From Bacteroidales bacterium UBA5507 (lineage in GTDB: Bacteria; Bacteroidota; Bacteroidia; Bacteroidales; Lentimicrobiaceae), in the NCBI GenBank assembly GCA_002426195.1, contig DIOT01000030.1, forward strand, positions 149,254 to 213,253: a stretch of DNA of 64,000 nucleotides, given 5' to 3'. Positions 58,801 to 62,748 of this stretch are shown piece after piece. How positions within the stretch are numbered: the first letter of the stretch is position 1; each line of letters begins with the position of its first letter. Both the position numbers and the translations under genes were made by a program. The notes under the pieces were generated by a model. It saw only the letters and a program-made list of their open reading frames with translations. It was not told where the DNA came from and made no database searches.

Positions 58801-61241
58801 GCTGCCAGAGTAATCTTGTACAAACTGTTACTGTCTCAGCCCTACCGGTTGCAACTTTTACAATAAATAGTTCGTGTACTGGGAATTTAACGACTTTTAC
58901 TGACTATTCTTACAGTGTTACTGGCGAATCTATTGTAGCATGGCAGTGGGTATTTGGCGACCCCAATGCCACAGCGGGATCAGATACATCAAGTGTCCAG
59001 AATCCTGTATATCAATATAGTCAGCCTGGAGTCTACTCAGTAACTCTTACTGTAACAACTTCTGCTGGATGCAGTAATACGGTTGTAATGCCGGTTGAGA
59101 TATTCCCTGCCCCTCAGGCACAATTCGATTACACAACAAATGCTTGTCTCAATGGAACAGTTTCATTCCGCGATGAATCTACTGCGTACATGGGTAATAT
59201 TATAAGTTGGCAGTGGGAATTTGAACCTTACTACTATTCTGATTTACAGAACCCACACCATACATTCAAATACACCGACAGTTGCTACATGGTACAACTC
59301 ATGGTTACTGATACAAGAGGTTGTATAGATACTGCAATTCAGGAAGTTTGTGTTCCTGCCGGCCTGGAAGTCGAAATTGATAATAATATTACCTGCCATG
59401 GTGATTCAACTTACTTCAATCCGATACTCCTTGCACCTACAGGAGATTCGTTAGTAGCATTTGTGTGGAATTTCGATGATGTACAATCTGGAATTCATAA
59501 TACTTCAACGTTGCAAAATCCTGTTCACTATTTTGAAAATACTGGTACATACCTGATTTCCCTGACTGCAACCGATAAAAATAACTGTAAAACCACAGTA
59601 TATAAATCAGTTGTTGTTGAACCATTGCCAATATCAATGTTTACTGTAGTGGCAGGTTCATGTGATAGCACTTTATACTTCACTGACCTATCATCAGGAA
59701 ATGGAAATGATATAGTTACCTGGATATGGAATTATGGTGATGGCACTATTGATACTCTATATGCTTCGCCAGCCGATACATCTCACTACTATTCAATTAC
59801 AGGAAGCGTCGACGTATCTTTAACCACAATAACCGCATCGGGTTGTAGCAGTACATACACTATGACCATTGATAAGATGCCATGTATTTTGGCTGATTAT
59901 ACAGTAACAGACACCTTAATGTGTGAGCGTCATAGTTTAACATTCGAAGACCATTCAATTTGCGGAAATCCAATAGAGGAATGGAATTGGGACTTTGGAG
60001 ATGGGTCTATACTAACATATAACACTTTCCAGCCTGAGATTAATCACATTTATACTGAGGAAGGCACTTATACGGTAACATTGATAGTTACAACTTCTGT
60101 CTCGAATGTTTCAGTATCTGACACTATTTCAGGAATAATCAGTGTTGCTATATCACCTGAAGCGGATTATACCGCAAACGATGTGTGCTTGAATAATATT
60201 ACATTGTTTAATGATCAATCAAGGTGGTCTCAATCACAAATTATCGACTGGCAATGGGATTTTAATGATCCGCTGTCAATAAGTGACACCGATTCAGTTA
60301 AAAACACATCGTATCTATATCCTAATGCTGGCATTTTCAGACCACTGTTAACGGTTACCAATGAACTGGGGTGTACTGATACAATCTCAAAACAGGTTAG
60401 AGTACATCATTTACCAGTTGCTGAATTTAGCTATTCATTGTCTTGTCAGAACAATCATACTTTCTTTACCGACATTAGCGATAGTGCTGACGCAGCAATT
60501 GATCAATGGTGGTGGAGATTCAGTGATTCGTTGACGATGCTTGGATTAGCCGGTGTTCAAAATCCAAATTTCATCTTCAAAGAAATCGGTGATTATAATG
60601 TTGAGTTAACTATCATAAATGGCAATGGTTGCGCAGATACTACCTCTCAAACCATTACAGTACATCCTAAACCTACAAGTGCATTCAGTTTAACTGAAAA
60701 TTATGAGAATACTCAGGGAAGGGTCCTGTTTACAAATGGAACCATAGGAGCAACAGCGTACGAATGGGATTTTGAGACTGGAATTGCTTCTTTTGAAATT
60801 GATCCAATTGTTGACTTTACGGAAGATGGAGATTATACAATTACTCTTATATCAGTAAATGAATTTGGATGTCCTGACACCCTTTCTGTCGATTATACAA
60901 TGCTATTCAAAGGGTTATGGGTTCCTAATGCATTCTCACCTAACAATCCAAATCCTGAAGTAAGACTCTTTAAACCAGTAGGTATCAACCTTGAAAGGTA
61001 TGTCATAGAGGTCTACGACACCTGGGGCAACCTTTTATGGACCTCTAATAAACTTGACGAAAATGGGTCACCTGCAGAAGGATGGAATGGGACATTTAAC
61101 GGGAATATGCTACACATCGACACATACATGTGGAAAATATCTGCAGTATTTAAAGATGGAACAATTTGGGATGGACAGAGCATTGGGAAGAGTGATAAAA
61201 TTCCAGGTAAGACTTATGGAACAGTTCATTTAATAAGATAA
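37824..61241 (+). CDS. giant T9SS-secreted surface protein (7805 aa) with ~88 Ig/PKD-like domains and type B sorting domain
   Basis: A single uninterrupted frame encodes about 7805 residues. A secretion signal is present: the hydrophobic run MRWLTLTIIVFIFAQQQALP begins at residue 26 (ATG 37899), which may be the true start. One Ig-like domain (about 46-136) is followed by mosaic blocks: five A-type repeats (137-575), 44 B-type repeats (576-4480), two A-type (4481-4656), six C-type (4657-5104), six B-type (5105-5629), 24 PKD-type (5630-7696) and a CHU_C/gliding-motility type B sorting domain (7697-7805). No enzymatic motif was seen. By analogy with SprB-like proteins of gliding Bacteroidota, it is likely exported by T9SS and anchored as a long surface filament for adhesion or motility. 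The downstream PorP/SprF gene supports this. The exact role and ligand are unknown. Confidence 0.93.
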   Translation: MKMSSFYKAKYKRMRTSNTIFGGKLMRWLTLTIIVFIFAQQQALPCSDLTISGSTTICEGSTTQINFSINQDDGLPPWRIIYAIDGIEQPEITGITNTSFNIITSTPGLYTGVSIYDANDCLGVIFGSATLTQNPLPGNPGSISGDANVCQGEAGVIYTVPVITNANSYEWTLPTGVNLAGQVNNQITANYSLSAISGFISVRGVNDCGPGNWSNFAVDVQPQPAAAGTITGLSTVCQGQNSVVYTVPSIANATGYLWALPSGANIVTQNNNSITVNFGTSALSGNITVTGTNNCGNGQASSLNITVNPLPGSSGTISGINTVCRGQSGISFSIPPIVNASGYLWNLPMGFNITSGQNTNSITIDVSPTASSGQITVAGVNSCGQGITSPPLNITVNDVPATPAGISGLSTVCQGVSGVIYSVAAITGATSYEWQLPSGITFSGGSTNQISANFSLTAISGTIQVRGINSCGEGPWSQPFNVTVNTLPQAAGTISGDNQICAPSNGLIFTVANITGASSYEWEFPSGFTVTGSDQQNSITLNALSNANSGGIRVRGINDCGTSSFSPVFNISVSSPATAFAGNNSSICEGSTFDLNQATATNYSSIQWTTTGDGSFSNSNVLRPEYTPGNNDIQNGIVDLTLVVTGNGVCPNATSSLTLSISKIPVVYAGNDISTCEQSGQLSLSGTSSNCQSIVWSTSGDGTFGNPSSLTSNYLPGPDDIINGSVTLTLTGNGSGACGSQVSDVLTISITRRPVVEAGNNIQSCQDAPVNLTGSAQYYQSIQWSSSGSGSFSSTNTLNTTYTPSAADINAGNVTISLSAQPINPCSNLVTDNLTLIISSTPAVNAGADIEICAVSGAVQLSGTASNCGTLIWSSNGNGTFSNPGSLTTMYLPGTSDITNGSSILTLSGTGNGACNSTVQDNLALQIIPVPQANAGANIQSCGDEPINLNGTANDYFSVIWTTSGNGTFLDRNNLETVYYPSNDDVAAGTFTIRLTANPISPCMSDFIDDLTVTINEEPIVFAGPDITSCGTQGFTITGSQAQNYSSLTWSTSGSGTFDSPNGLSPTYYPSLADVTAGSVILTLSAQGTGDCSGISVSDDMILNLNAEPTVNAGPPATVCQGTQLEITDATASNYQVLTWLTSGSGTFINNGTLNPTYLPSVADINQGMITLTLRATPLAPCSTPVSSSKIINFSINPTVYAGIDATVCDNSSYTISDALASNYGSLSWSTNGTGSFSSTNSLNTTYTPSNSDVLNGSVTLTLTAYGNATCNQNAIDQLEITITQSPVADAGSGGVICENSSFTVTTATASANTTIQWSSSGTGTLVSGGSLTPTYTPSAQDALNGTVVLTMTVTGNPPCNTSIQDNITIAIIPEPIPDAGANFSVCGLTPFTITNASATNYTSISWTTNGTGSLSNTNRIDPTYIPSAADLANGNVTLTMSLTGNFPCNQVISDQVLVTINQVPVINAGPDITICEGPHNITGATAINYSTLQWSTINGDGVFNNGSALNAIYTPGTADLLRGYVTLTLTAVALPPCTDVISDNVIYTIKAEPTAYAGPDVIICEGSNYLLQHATAQDYTSIIWTTSGSGYFNNANTTNPLYYPSLADIANGSVILTMTLENSPCLPVYDEMTLVINHNPTANAGSDATICEGDSYMITDASALNCSTYLWTTTGSGALQNPTTLTPTYIPSAADIMAGSVQLMLSVDAQAPCVANDYDLMTIYITRQPIVQAGSDITICENQTHSITDATASYYSSVLWSSTGDGVITGSNTLFPTYTPGLIDATLGYVTLTLRAYGNSPCIQPVTDEIYITIENTSDIYAGSDITICSGSNIALTEAIADHYSTLRWSTSGNGSFSDPTMLHPVYTPSPQDISNGTIILTLTGSPVSPCSDYTTDALVLNISQPPQVNAGSDGTICETSQYYIFDASASDYSVITWTTMGDGFFSNQNSINPTYTPGPNDRAAGSVLLYLNATSLLPCTGDVSDAMELVILPLPNITAGPDASVCENNTYLLSGATALNYGSLQWTTSGSGWFSNASVLNSIYTPSSEDILNGSVTLILTAQGILPCTDQVDDQMELNIEAAPIANAGPDQEICVSNYTITTATAQNYHHIQWTSSGSSGTLLNANTITPTYIPSALDITNGSVVLTLTASANFPCSVDAVDQMTIIIRETTVVSAGQDVTICEGSVFTPSDASATNYASIQWTTSGTGLFINANTINPTYTPSPADIALGWVNLTLTATSNAPCTQVVSDAMRLTLVRQPIVDAGPNVTICEGQNLSTNNASVNNHTSLVWTTTGDGVFLDPSQLSTTYTPGVVDIANGSAVLRLTATGNAPCNTPATDFVILTIQGLPSLDAGPNVSICENETFVITNASADNYSSLLWTTSGNGTFIDPTSINPEYIPGTADILSGSVTITLTVTGDSPCSSTTSDSFILTINQIAEVNAGADGSVCENGSFIISDATGTHYSSINWSTNGSGSFINGSSLNATYLPSAEDAIAGQVTLTLTATSIAPCSEIVTDTKVITVIAMPVIEAGPDGEICSDTYYNITGASATGYASLLWQTSGTGQFSNNTQLNPTYTPSVEDINFGSVVLTLNAISNSPCTSNPSDSFTLTINRTPDGTAGADDVVCENNSYTVTDASASAYASINWTTNGSGILTGANTLNPVYTTSTADALAGSVTMTMTLSGNGSCGTFTDQKVISIQQIAEVYAGLDASICIGAVYTLSNAVASDYQSVLWTTNGSGSFTNPNLVNTDYIPSAADYVAGQVLLTITAESVYPCSESVSDLIVLQFNDSPIANAGPDDSICEGSVYNIISASAINYSTIVWTTSGTGHFSAGNTLTPTYTPSTDDLATGFVTLTLHALGTPPCAEDTDDLLLRFIKAPTANAGSDALVCEGTIYTVYDASASNYSSINWTTSGSGNLTGTNTLNPTYLPSLTDLDLGYVTITMTVNAELPCIGQAVSSKTLTFTRLPIVTAGSDGILCAGDSYTITDATSQNTSSIWWTTSGSGSFVDNGTLTPTYTPSEADFASGSVILTISGQPGAGCSSEVSDAMTLTLVPYATANAGLDAYICEEDSYTVYTASATLYSSVLWTTTGSGPLINAASLTPTYSPSQEDINNGSVTLTLTVISASPCLDEVTDQMIIYINQSPEANAGSDATICEGNNYTINDASVTAGYTYSWSTSGSGNFLQPNTLTPTYIPSIADINAGYVTISLSIEGSTSCPEIVTDQMVLTINRMVVVNAGTDDVVCEGINYTLGNATALNFSSVMWSTSGTGSFINPAEVNATYVPSSDDVLNGSVLLTLTGTASGVCTGNNTDMMTLTFETLPIVNAGSDMNVCESSITINGASASNYNSLLWTTSGTGIVSNSNTLTPTYTPSPLDLATGIVDLTLTAQSLTPCTGSVSDVVRITFNNLPTVSAGIDGSICENSTFTINGATAQNTSLITWSTSGSGTFNDIHSLNATYTPSIADIQNGSVVLTITGDAIAPCSESVTDQLTVTISKSALVNAGLDGTTCDDTYLISGASASNYSSLIWTTSGTGTFINGSTLTPVYTPSAQDKLNGSVILTLTGQSNAPCTNESVDFMILTLPAGATAYAGMDASVCEGSTFLVGTASATGYSSLNWTSSGTGTFSGQNTLNPSYNPSATDIANGSVTLTLTANAQAPCLNSATDEMLLVIDRNPIAIAGQDVSICGATIVNLSGTVSNSTLFSWSTNGDGSFTNPSTLTPSYTPGTGDINTESVTITLTAQPTGTCTIPAVDQLIITIGSEPVVNAGLDATICSDTYTLSGFAENYSVLSWSTSGTGTFINVGSSNATYVASIADVNSGSVTLTLNATGISPCTTVVSDAMVLTFTPEPVANAGQDASVCGDASYNLINATALNYSQITWSTSGSGTFSDASVINPVYYPSTTDVSAGTVTLTLSVTGVNLCNLIDIDQMVLTFSESPTANAGIDMSSCGNAQVQIVGANATNYSSLLWTHNGTGTIQGTTGLTPVYTPSQNDITAGQVTLTLHAYAIAPCIGEATDFMIISLSPGPIVNAGADITICENQNLVISGASGINYSSLSWSTNGSGTFSNNTTLNPVYYPSAGDIAAGTITLTLTGYGSAPCTGVSTDEMVLTINKLPIANAGPDEVACANSFLVENASAVNHSSINWTTSGTGSFNNASLENPVYTPSASDRIAGSVILTMTVNGQAPCNNQVADQMRLTIGQGAVANAGLDASTCGNSPFTVTTASASSNSTIIWSTSGSGTFANQNTINPTYTPSAGDISLGSVTLTLQVQCSAPCFNNAQDAMVLTISAPATAYAGPDNSVCNGTNYTVTGASASNSAAIMWSTTGSGIFVSGNTLSPTYIPSFEDYQNGNVILILTAIPQSPCSGSVSDEMLLTFMNGAVANAGPDAEICFGANFTVTGANALGAATISWSSSGSGTLINGNTISPTYIPSNGDRTAGSVILTMTVTGTPPCLGTSTDNMTLLISSMPVDLTSISGPQTVCAGQSGVNYSAIPVQFATQYNWMVPSGVTIISGAGTPNIVVDFSTSAISGNIYVTPASACGSGTMASYAVTVDPAPLTPGSISGPAQVCSNTDNVNYSVTPVTDVTGYQWSLPAGVNLVTGAGTNSITVNFTTSAISGDISVSTFNGCGASAPSTMAVEVFPIPATPIVVANGPVEFCEGNTVVLSTTNAYDDYLWSTGETTPQITVAASGTYSVIVEDLNGCSSLVSNEIVVNVHTLGIPEITLSGSPEFCQGENVVLTAEAGFISYLWNTGATTQSITVSVTGDYYVIVNDALGCSSPASDTISVVVHPVSATPAISANGPLTFCQGDSVVLSATPGFNFYNWSTGDTTQSITVTATGSYTVSVGVVAACMSLPSAPVSTIVTPAPAAPIVSANGPTSFCNGGNVTLTASSGYISYHWSNGATTQSIVVTETGSYSVTGTDATGCESNPSIPVDVNVIAPVTPVITANGPVNFCYGNSVELTAPAGYVGYMWSDGSSTQVITVTTSGDYYVVVSDATGCISDPSNIITVTVGPPLASPVITANGPTTLCQGETVTLSAPAGYAEYLWSNGEITQNIIVGTAGDYYVVVEDLNGCASLASNTITVDVQPLPIIDAGLDAQICEGSQYTLGDATASNCFGLFWSTSGTGTFSNPVVLNPVYNPSLADISQGSVVLTLTGYGCSDVSDFMVLDIISGPTADAGSPQEVCFGPTPVLGASASDYSTIVWSVVFGSGSLVNENSLIPTYIPGAADLNAGYVILSLTANPVTPCLNPVSVTKTLNIKEAAVVDAGQDEVICSGSVLNITTATQTGCESIQWSSTGTGTWLNANTINPTYYPSVSDIATGTIHLSVTGTSAGCPDATDTMILTIQPEVTVHAGADGYTCEGSNFTLSEATVQQFSSVTWTTSGSGTFNNPNLINPVYSPSLADIAAGSVQLTITGMSAAPCSGSASDNMTLFIRQEPLAYAGIDGTICQGEQYVITDASAANAASIIWTTSGSGYFLNGNTTTPTYIPGQYDISVGSVVLTMIVSNKPCADISDSQTLTIIPEAVVNAGPDVTICRECMHTVSGAFINNAVNYLWTSTGTGILTGESTLTPTYEPSIPDIANGSVTLILTAESFNNCGTVSDQMVIYINQNPDIDFTWSGVCEGQPTSFIADTTLAAFGSIAVWHWNFGDGFYSNVMNPDHTFAATGEYIVTLTVTDTAGNQSIVSHTIEIVTTPIAFFSYDTPNCFGSDTQFINLSSTENGYITHWIWNFGDGSVPDTVLFPEDPNVSHLYAAPGIYEITLTVINSYGCDNTYSTELTVSPQPIANFHYSSSCEDMIVDFFDASFPNGAGNIVSWSWNFDDPGSGIFNYSNLENPQHLFSTPGIYNVTLIVVNFNNCSDTITKQVNAGTAPPVEFIWDAACANNLTSFFADTTVINIPTIAGYNWTFGDGGYSVLQNPQHLYAAEGNYIVTLTITDTSGCVNSISHLVTIGASPNAYFSFPDPTCFGEAVQFADLSSSEAGYITTWAWDFGDGNTATVVFPSSPNVNHTYATAGVFTVKLHITSSLGCTDSISRTVTIVPSPVANFTNSNACMSEPVIFTDLSQTNGGGIITNWSWNFGDPGSGTGNTSSLQNPQHVFTAAGTYDVTLSIITSNSCTATVTIPVIINPAPFVDFSSTTGCANDTVAFNSSAMVDMTNTVSWLWDFGDGTTSADIDPIHVYAVSGLYNVTLTITDNSGCSASETHAVSVTDGPIALFSNNAPACSGAEVEFTNLSSGNGSPITIYKWYFGDGSDTTIYAPANPNVSHEYAGPGTYTVTLEITTAAGCDASVSNQVSIIQGPTADFIFESACVGSPATFTDLSSANGGSPIVQWNWEFGDPGSGTANTSTLQNPTHIFSVAGDFNVTLTTITASGCENSVTQTVTITTPPTVAFTFSGSCANQPMSFAIDAAIVDIPSIATFFWDFGDGATSTLQNPDHMYAAAGTYLVTLTVTDTTGCSGSVSNYILVSPEPLAYFSYTEPTCLQSEVQFTDLSSSAQGYITTWVWNFGDGNVVTINFPDNPNVSHTYIASGMYDVTLSVSSSLGCEASVSRIVTVQPNPVANFTYNETCLGESVQFTDLSQTNGGGQITNWEWVFGDPLSGIANTSVLQNPSHTYTLPGTYTILLTVTTSNSCIDTTSRVITITPAPLIDFTFNEGCANDTINFVSSTYIDMTTTVNWNWDFGDGTTSSVADPDHIYLTTGIFNVSLTITDITGCTATISHPVSISEGPLALFSYTAPACSGNEVQFTNMSSAVGSAIIKWVWDFGDGNQVTINAPGNPDVTHVYATAGNYHVTLTVTNVAGCDASVSNNIVIITGPQAEFEYETGCLGSAIQFTDISSQNGGSPIIQWAWDFGDPASGIQNVSNLQNPVHTFTTTGSYNVLLTITSVSGCTDSITHSITVTSPPAIAFNYSSACAGQAITFEPDTTVMNIGSIASWTWNFGDGTGTSSLMSPEHTYAIYGTFNVTLTVTDLTGCQSNLVQTVTVSALPVATFTINSSCTGNLTTFTDYSYSVTGESIVAWQWVFGDPNATAGSDTSSVQNPVYQYSQPGVYSVTLTVTTSAGCSNTVVMPVEIFPAPQAQFDYTTNACLNGTVSFRDESTAYMGNIISWQWEFEPYYYSDLQNPHHTFKYTDSCYMVQLMVTDTRGCIDTAIQEVCVPAGLEVEIDNNITCHGDSTYFNPILLAPTGDSLVAFVWNFDDVQSGIHNTSTLQNPVHYFENTGTYLISLTATDKNNCKTTVYKSVVVEPLPISMFTVVAGSCDSTLYFTDLSSGNGNDIVTWIWNYGDGTIDTLYASPADTSHYYSITGSVDVSLTTITASGCSSTYTMTIDKMPCILADYTVTDTLMCERHSLTFEDHSICGNPIEEWNWDFGDGSILTYNTFQPEINHIYTEEGTYTVTLIVTTSVSNVSVSDTISGIISVAISPEADYTANDVCLNNITLFNDQSRWSQSQIIDWQWDFNDPLSISDTDSVKNTSYLYPNAGIFRPLLTVTNELGCTDTISKQVRVHHLPVAEFSYSLSCQNNHTFFTDISDSADAAIDQWWWRFSDSLTMLGLAGVQNPNFIFKEIGDYNVELTIINGNGCADTTSQTITVHPKPTSAFSLTENYENTQGRVLFTNGTIGATAYEWDFETGIASFEIDPIVDFTEDGDYTITLISVNEFGCPDTLSVDYTMLFKGLWVPNAFSPNNPNPEVRLFKPVGINLERYVIEVYDTWGNLLWTSNKLDENGSPAEGWNGTFNGNMLHIDTYMWKISAVFKDGTIWDGQSIGKSDKIPGKTYGTVHLIR
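38232..39548 (+). repeat. A-type Ig-like repeats, 5 copies
   Basis: Five tandem domains averaging 88 residues share the pattern G-x-I-S-G, VCQG, YxVP-x-I-x-NA-x-x-Y-x-W-x-LPSG, SAISG and VxGxNxCG. They resemble PKD-like/Ig-like modules of Bacteroidota surface proteins. Each has a Cys near the start and one near the end. Confidence 0.88.
39549..51263 (+). repeat. B-type beta-sandwich repeats, 44 tandem copies
   Basis: Forty-four consecutive domains fill 11,715 bp, averaging 266 bp (88.75 residues). The consensus reads PxVNAGPDxxICEGxxY, then AxAxNYSSLxWTTSGTGTF, NPTYTPSxxDIxxGSVTLTL, and PCxxxVSDxMxLTI. Every copy that I read has a Cys in the first strand and another near the end, a likely disulfide. 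Copies differ strongly in DNA sequence, so this is an old array and not a recent expansion. Confidence 0.92.
51264..51791 (+). repeat. A-type repeats, second block, 2 copies
   Basis: Two domains (GPQTVCAGQSGVNYSAIPV and GPAQVCSNTDNVNYSVTPV) belong to the A family found at the N-terminus, here placed after the B array. They each include W-x-x-P-x-GV and SAISG. Confidence 0.87.
51792..53135 (+). repeat. C-type Ig-like repeats, 6 copies
   Basis: Six domains of about 75 residues follow the pattern ANGP-x-x-FCQGxxVxL, GYxxYxWSxGxTTQxIxV, GxYxVxVxDxxGCxS. They are shorter than A and B types and match the common Ig-like repeats of Bacteroidota adhesins. Confidence 0.88.
53136..54710 (+). repeat. 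B-type repeats, second block, 6 copies
   Basis: Six more B domains (from PIIDAGLDAQICEG to the last TVSDQMVIYINQN) follow the C block. They average 262 bp and keep the two-Cys pattern, with extra Cys in some copies. Confidence 0.88.
54711..60911 (+). repeat. PKD domain array, 24 copies
   Basis: Twenty-four PKD domains averaging 86 residues carry the hallmark W-x-F/W-GDG (or GDP) and H-x-Y/F-x-x-x-G-x-Y-x-V-x-L-T. Domains 1-15 cycle through three subtypes: alpha (CAN, IPSIA, LQNPxH), beta (LSSxxxGYITTW, NPNVSHTY) and gamma (TNGGG/NGGSP, GDPGSG, LQNPxH). The last eight are more divergent and lead into the sorting domain. Confidence 0.92.
55491..58592 (+). repeat. tandem duplication of a six-PKD unit, 2 x 1551 bp
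   Basis: PKD domains 4-9 (55491-57041) and 10-15 (57042-58592) occupy exactly 1551 bp each, 517 codons. They match domain by domain; for example domains 7 and 13 share GCANDT, FGDGTTS and the unusual follow-on GPxALFS. The DNA has diverged, but stretches such as CACAAACTAATGGTGGAGG are still shared between domains 6 and 12. Confidence 0.75.
60912..61238 (+). other. CHU_C / gliding-motility type B T9SS C-terminal sorting domain (within the giant protein)
   Basis: The last 109 residues match the type B sorting domain: WVPNAFSPNNPNPEVRLFKP, VIEVYDTWGNLLWTS, EGWNGTFNG and DTYMWKISAVFKDGTIW. In known systems this region targets proteins to T9SS and needs a PorP/SprF-type partner. Confidence 0.93.
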
Positions 61242-61270
61242 AGGATTAATAACATTATAAACCATTGGAA

Positions 61271-62377
61271 ATGAAAACTATAAAAATAGCAACCTTCATA
61301 ATTGGATTATTAACACTCAGCCCGGCATTAATGGCTCAGGATCCTTTATTTTCTCAGTTCTATAATGTTCCCGGATACTATAATCCCGCTCAGGTAGGGC
61401 TCTCTCCCGGATTAAGAGCAAGATTCTCTATTCGCGATCAGTGGCCTCAACTTCCAGGTGAATTAAGGAATTATAACTTCAGTCTGGACTTTGCTGAAAG
61501 AAATATTCCAGGGTCTGGTGGACTTGGATTACTAGTCATGACTGACAACGCTGGTACAGGTTACCTCAAAAATTCTACTATTGGACTCTCAACTGCTGTT
61601 AGGATACCGCTTCAGGAAAATATGGTCACCCAAGTTGGTATTATGACATCATTCGTTCAGAAAACTATTAATTGGGATAATCTGGTATTCACTGATCAGC
61701 TAGATCCAATATACGGCAATATCTATGAAACAAATTTTCAGGCACCAGAAAACGGCAATATTTTTTATCCTGATTTCGCTGCAGGAGGTGTATTTAGATT
61801 TACTGAAAGTAATAGCACTTTCAGCGGTATAATGGGTACTTTCGGTCTTGCTGTACACCATCTGTTTCGTCCAAATGAATCATTTCTTTCACTAACAGCT
61901 CCACTCCCTCGTAAGTTATCAATTACCGGAGATTTGGTTTTAGAAATGGATGGAAATTCAAGCGGGCCATACTTCAAAAGAAATGACAGAACAAATACAT
62001 TCAAATTCAATCCTGGATTCATCTATGAATCACAGGCAGATTTTAAATCTTACTCAGTCGGTCTCAATATTCTTAAATCATCCATATATACAGGTGTGTG
62101 GTTCCGGAACAGAACAACTGAGTTGACTAAATCTAACGATTTAATATTTCTGTTGGGATTAAATGCGCCATTATCAAACGAGACCAGGATTAAAATCAAC
62201 TACTCATATGATTTTGTACTCACAGAGATCAGACCAGGAACCGGATGCTCACATGAAATTTCTATTGTTTTCGAACTTGATAATTTCAATGTTTTCGGAG
62301 GTATGAGGAGTTCTGGATTTGGATCATCCCCGGGTGGCAACAGATCCAGAGACGAATTAGATTGTACTCCTTTTTAA
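61271..62377 (+). CDS. PorP/SprF family type IX secretion membrane protein
   Basis: A 368-residue outer-membrane beta-barrel protein of the PorP/SprF family. It starts with a signal peptide (MKTIKIATFIIGLLTLSPALMAQ) and the family hallmark QDPLFSQFYNVPGYYNPAQVG, then a barrel with GGLGLLVMTDNAGTGYLKN, RKLSITGDL and SNDLIFLLGLNAPLSNETRIKINYSYDF. The frame is open to a TTG at 61265, but ATG 61271 is the natural start. Its stop-to-start gap to the giant gene is 29 bp. In Flavobacterium SprF is needed to export the giant adhesin SprB, so this is probably the dedicated secretion or anchoring partner of the 7805-residue protein. Confidence 0.94.
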   Translation: MKTIKIATFIIGLLTLSPALMAQDPLFSQFYNVPGYYNPAQVGLSPGLRARFSIRDQWPQLPGELRNYNFSLDFAERNIPGSGGLGLLVMTDNAGTGYLKNSTIGLSTAVRIPLQENMVTQVGIMTSFVQKTINWDNLVFTDQLDPIYGNIYETNFQAPENGNIFYPDFAAGGVFRFTESNSTFSGIMGTFGLAVHHLFRPNESFLSLTAPLPRKLSITGDLVLEMDGNSSGPYFKRNDRTNTFKFNPGFIYESQADFKSYSVGLNILKSSIYTGVWFRNRTTELTKSNDLIFLLGLNAPLSNETRIKINYSYDFVLTEIRPGTGCSHEISIVFELDNFNVFGGMRSSGFGSSPGGNRSRDELDCTPF

Positions 62378-62424
62378 AGATAAAAATGCGATCCCCCCGA
62401 CCATAATTTTTGTGGTTTTCGCGC

Positions 62425-62457
62425 AAAGGCTATCCTTAATTGGGTGGCCTTTTTTTT
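62425..62457 (+). terminator. intrinsic terminator after the porP/sprF-like gene
   Basis: The arms AAAGGCTATCC and GGGTGGCCTTT pair over 11 bp (two G-U pairs) around TTAATT, followed by eight T. The rest of the 371-bp gap (62378-62748) holds no gene that I can support. Confidence 0.82.
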
Positions 62458-62699
62458 GATCTGACACTCACAACTACTTTATCTGATTTGACTGGTAGAT
62501 TTATATATATCCAATATTTCGTCTTGATTTTTTAGGAACTCCAAATTGGCACTTCGCTCAGACTTCGACTTACAAATTATAAGTAATTCTATCATGGGTT
62601 ACATGCTTTATTCATTTACTTCAATTGTATCATCACTATGAATTACCCATATTCCTTACCCGAGTGAAAATTGTACAGTGTAACCAATAAGTGAATATA

Positions 62700-62728
62700 A
62701 AAAAGGCTCCCTGTTAGAGAGCCTTTTT
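62700..62728 (-). terminator. terminator for the minus-strand T9SS cargo gene
   Basis: AAAAAGGCTC and GAGCCTTTTT form a perfect 10-bp stem around a 9-nt loop. It lies 20 bp beyond the stop of the minus-strand gene at 62749 and, being flanked by A and T runs, could act in both directions. Confidence 0.8.
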
Positions 62729-62748
62729 CTTATATATCGATTTAACGA

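Noticed and set aside
38232..60911. The dense tandem repeats as a CRISPR array or satellite DNA
   Set aside because: The units are about 225-270 bp, all in one open frame, diverged in DNA but conserved in protein. This is a protein repeat array.
37824..61241. The 23-kb frame as an assembly artefact
   Set aside because: The copies differ from each other at DNA level, the frame stays open, and there is a signal peptide at one end and a sorting domain at the other with the expected partner gene next to it.
62458..62699. A small gene or RNA between the two terminators after the porP-like gene
   Set aside because: No ORF with a plausible start and composition, no -7 element in the right place and no stable fold was found by eye.
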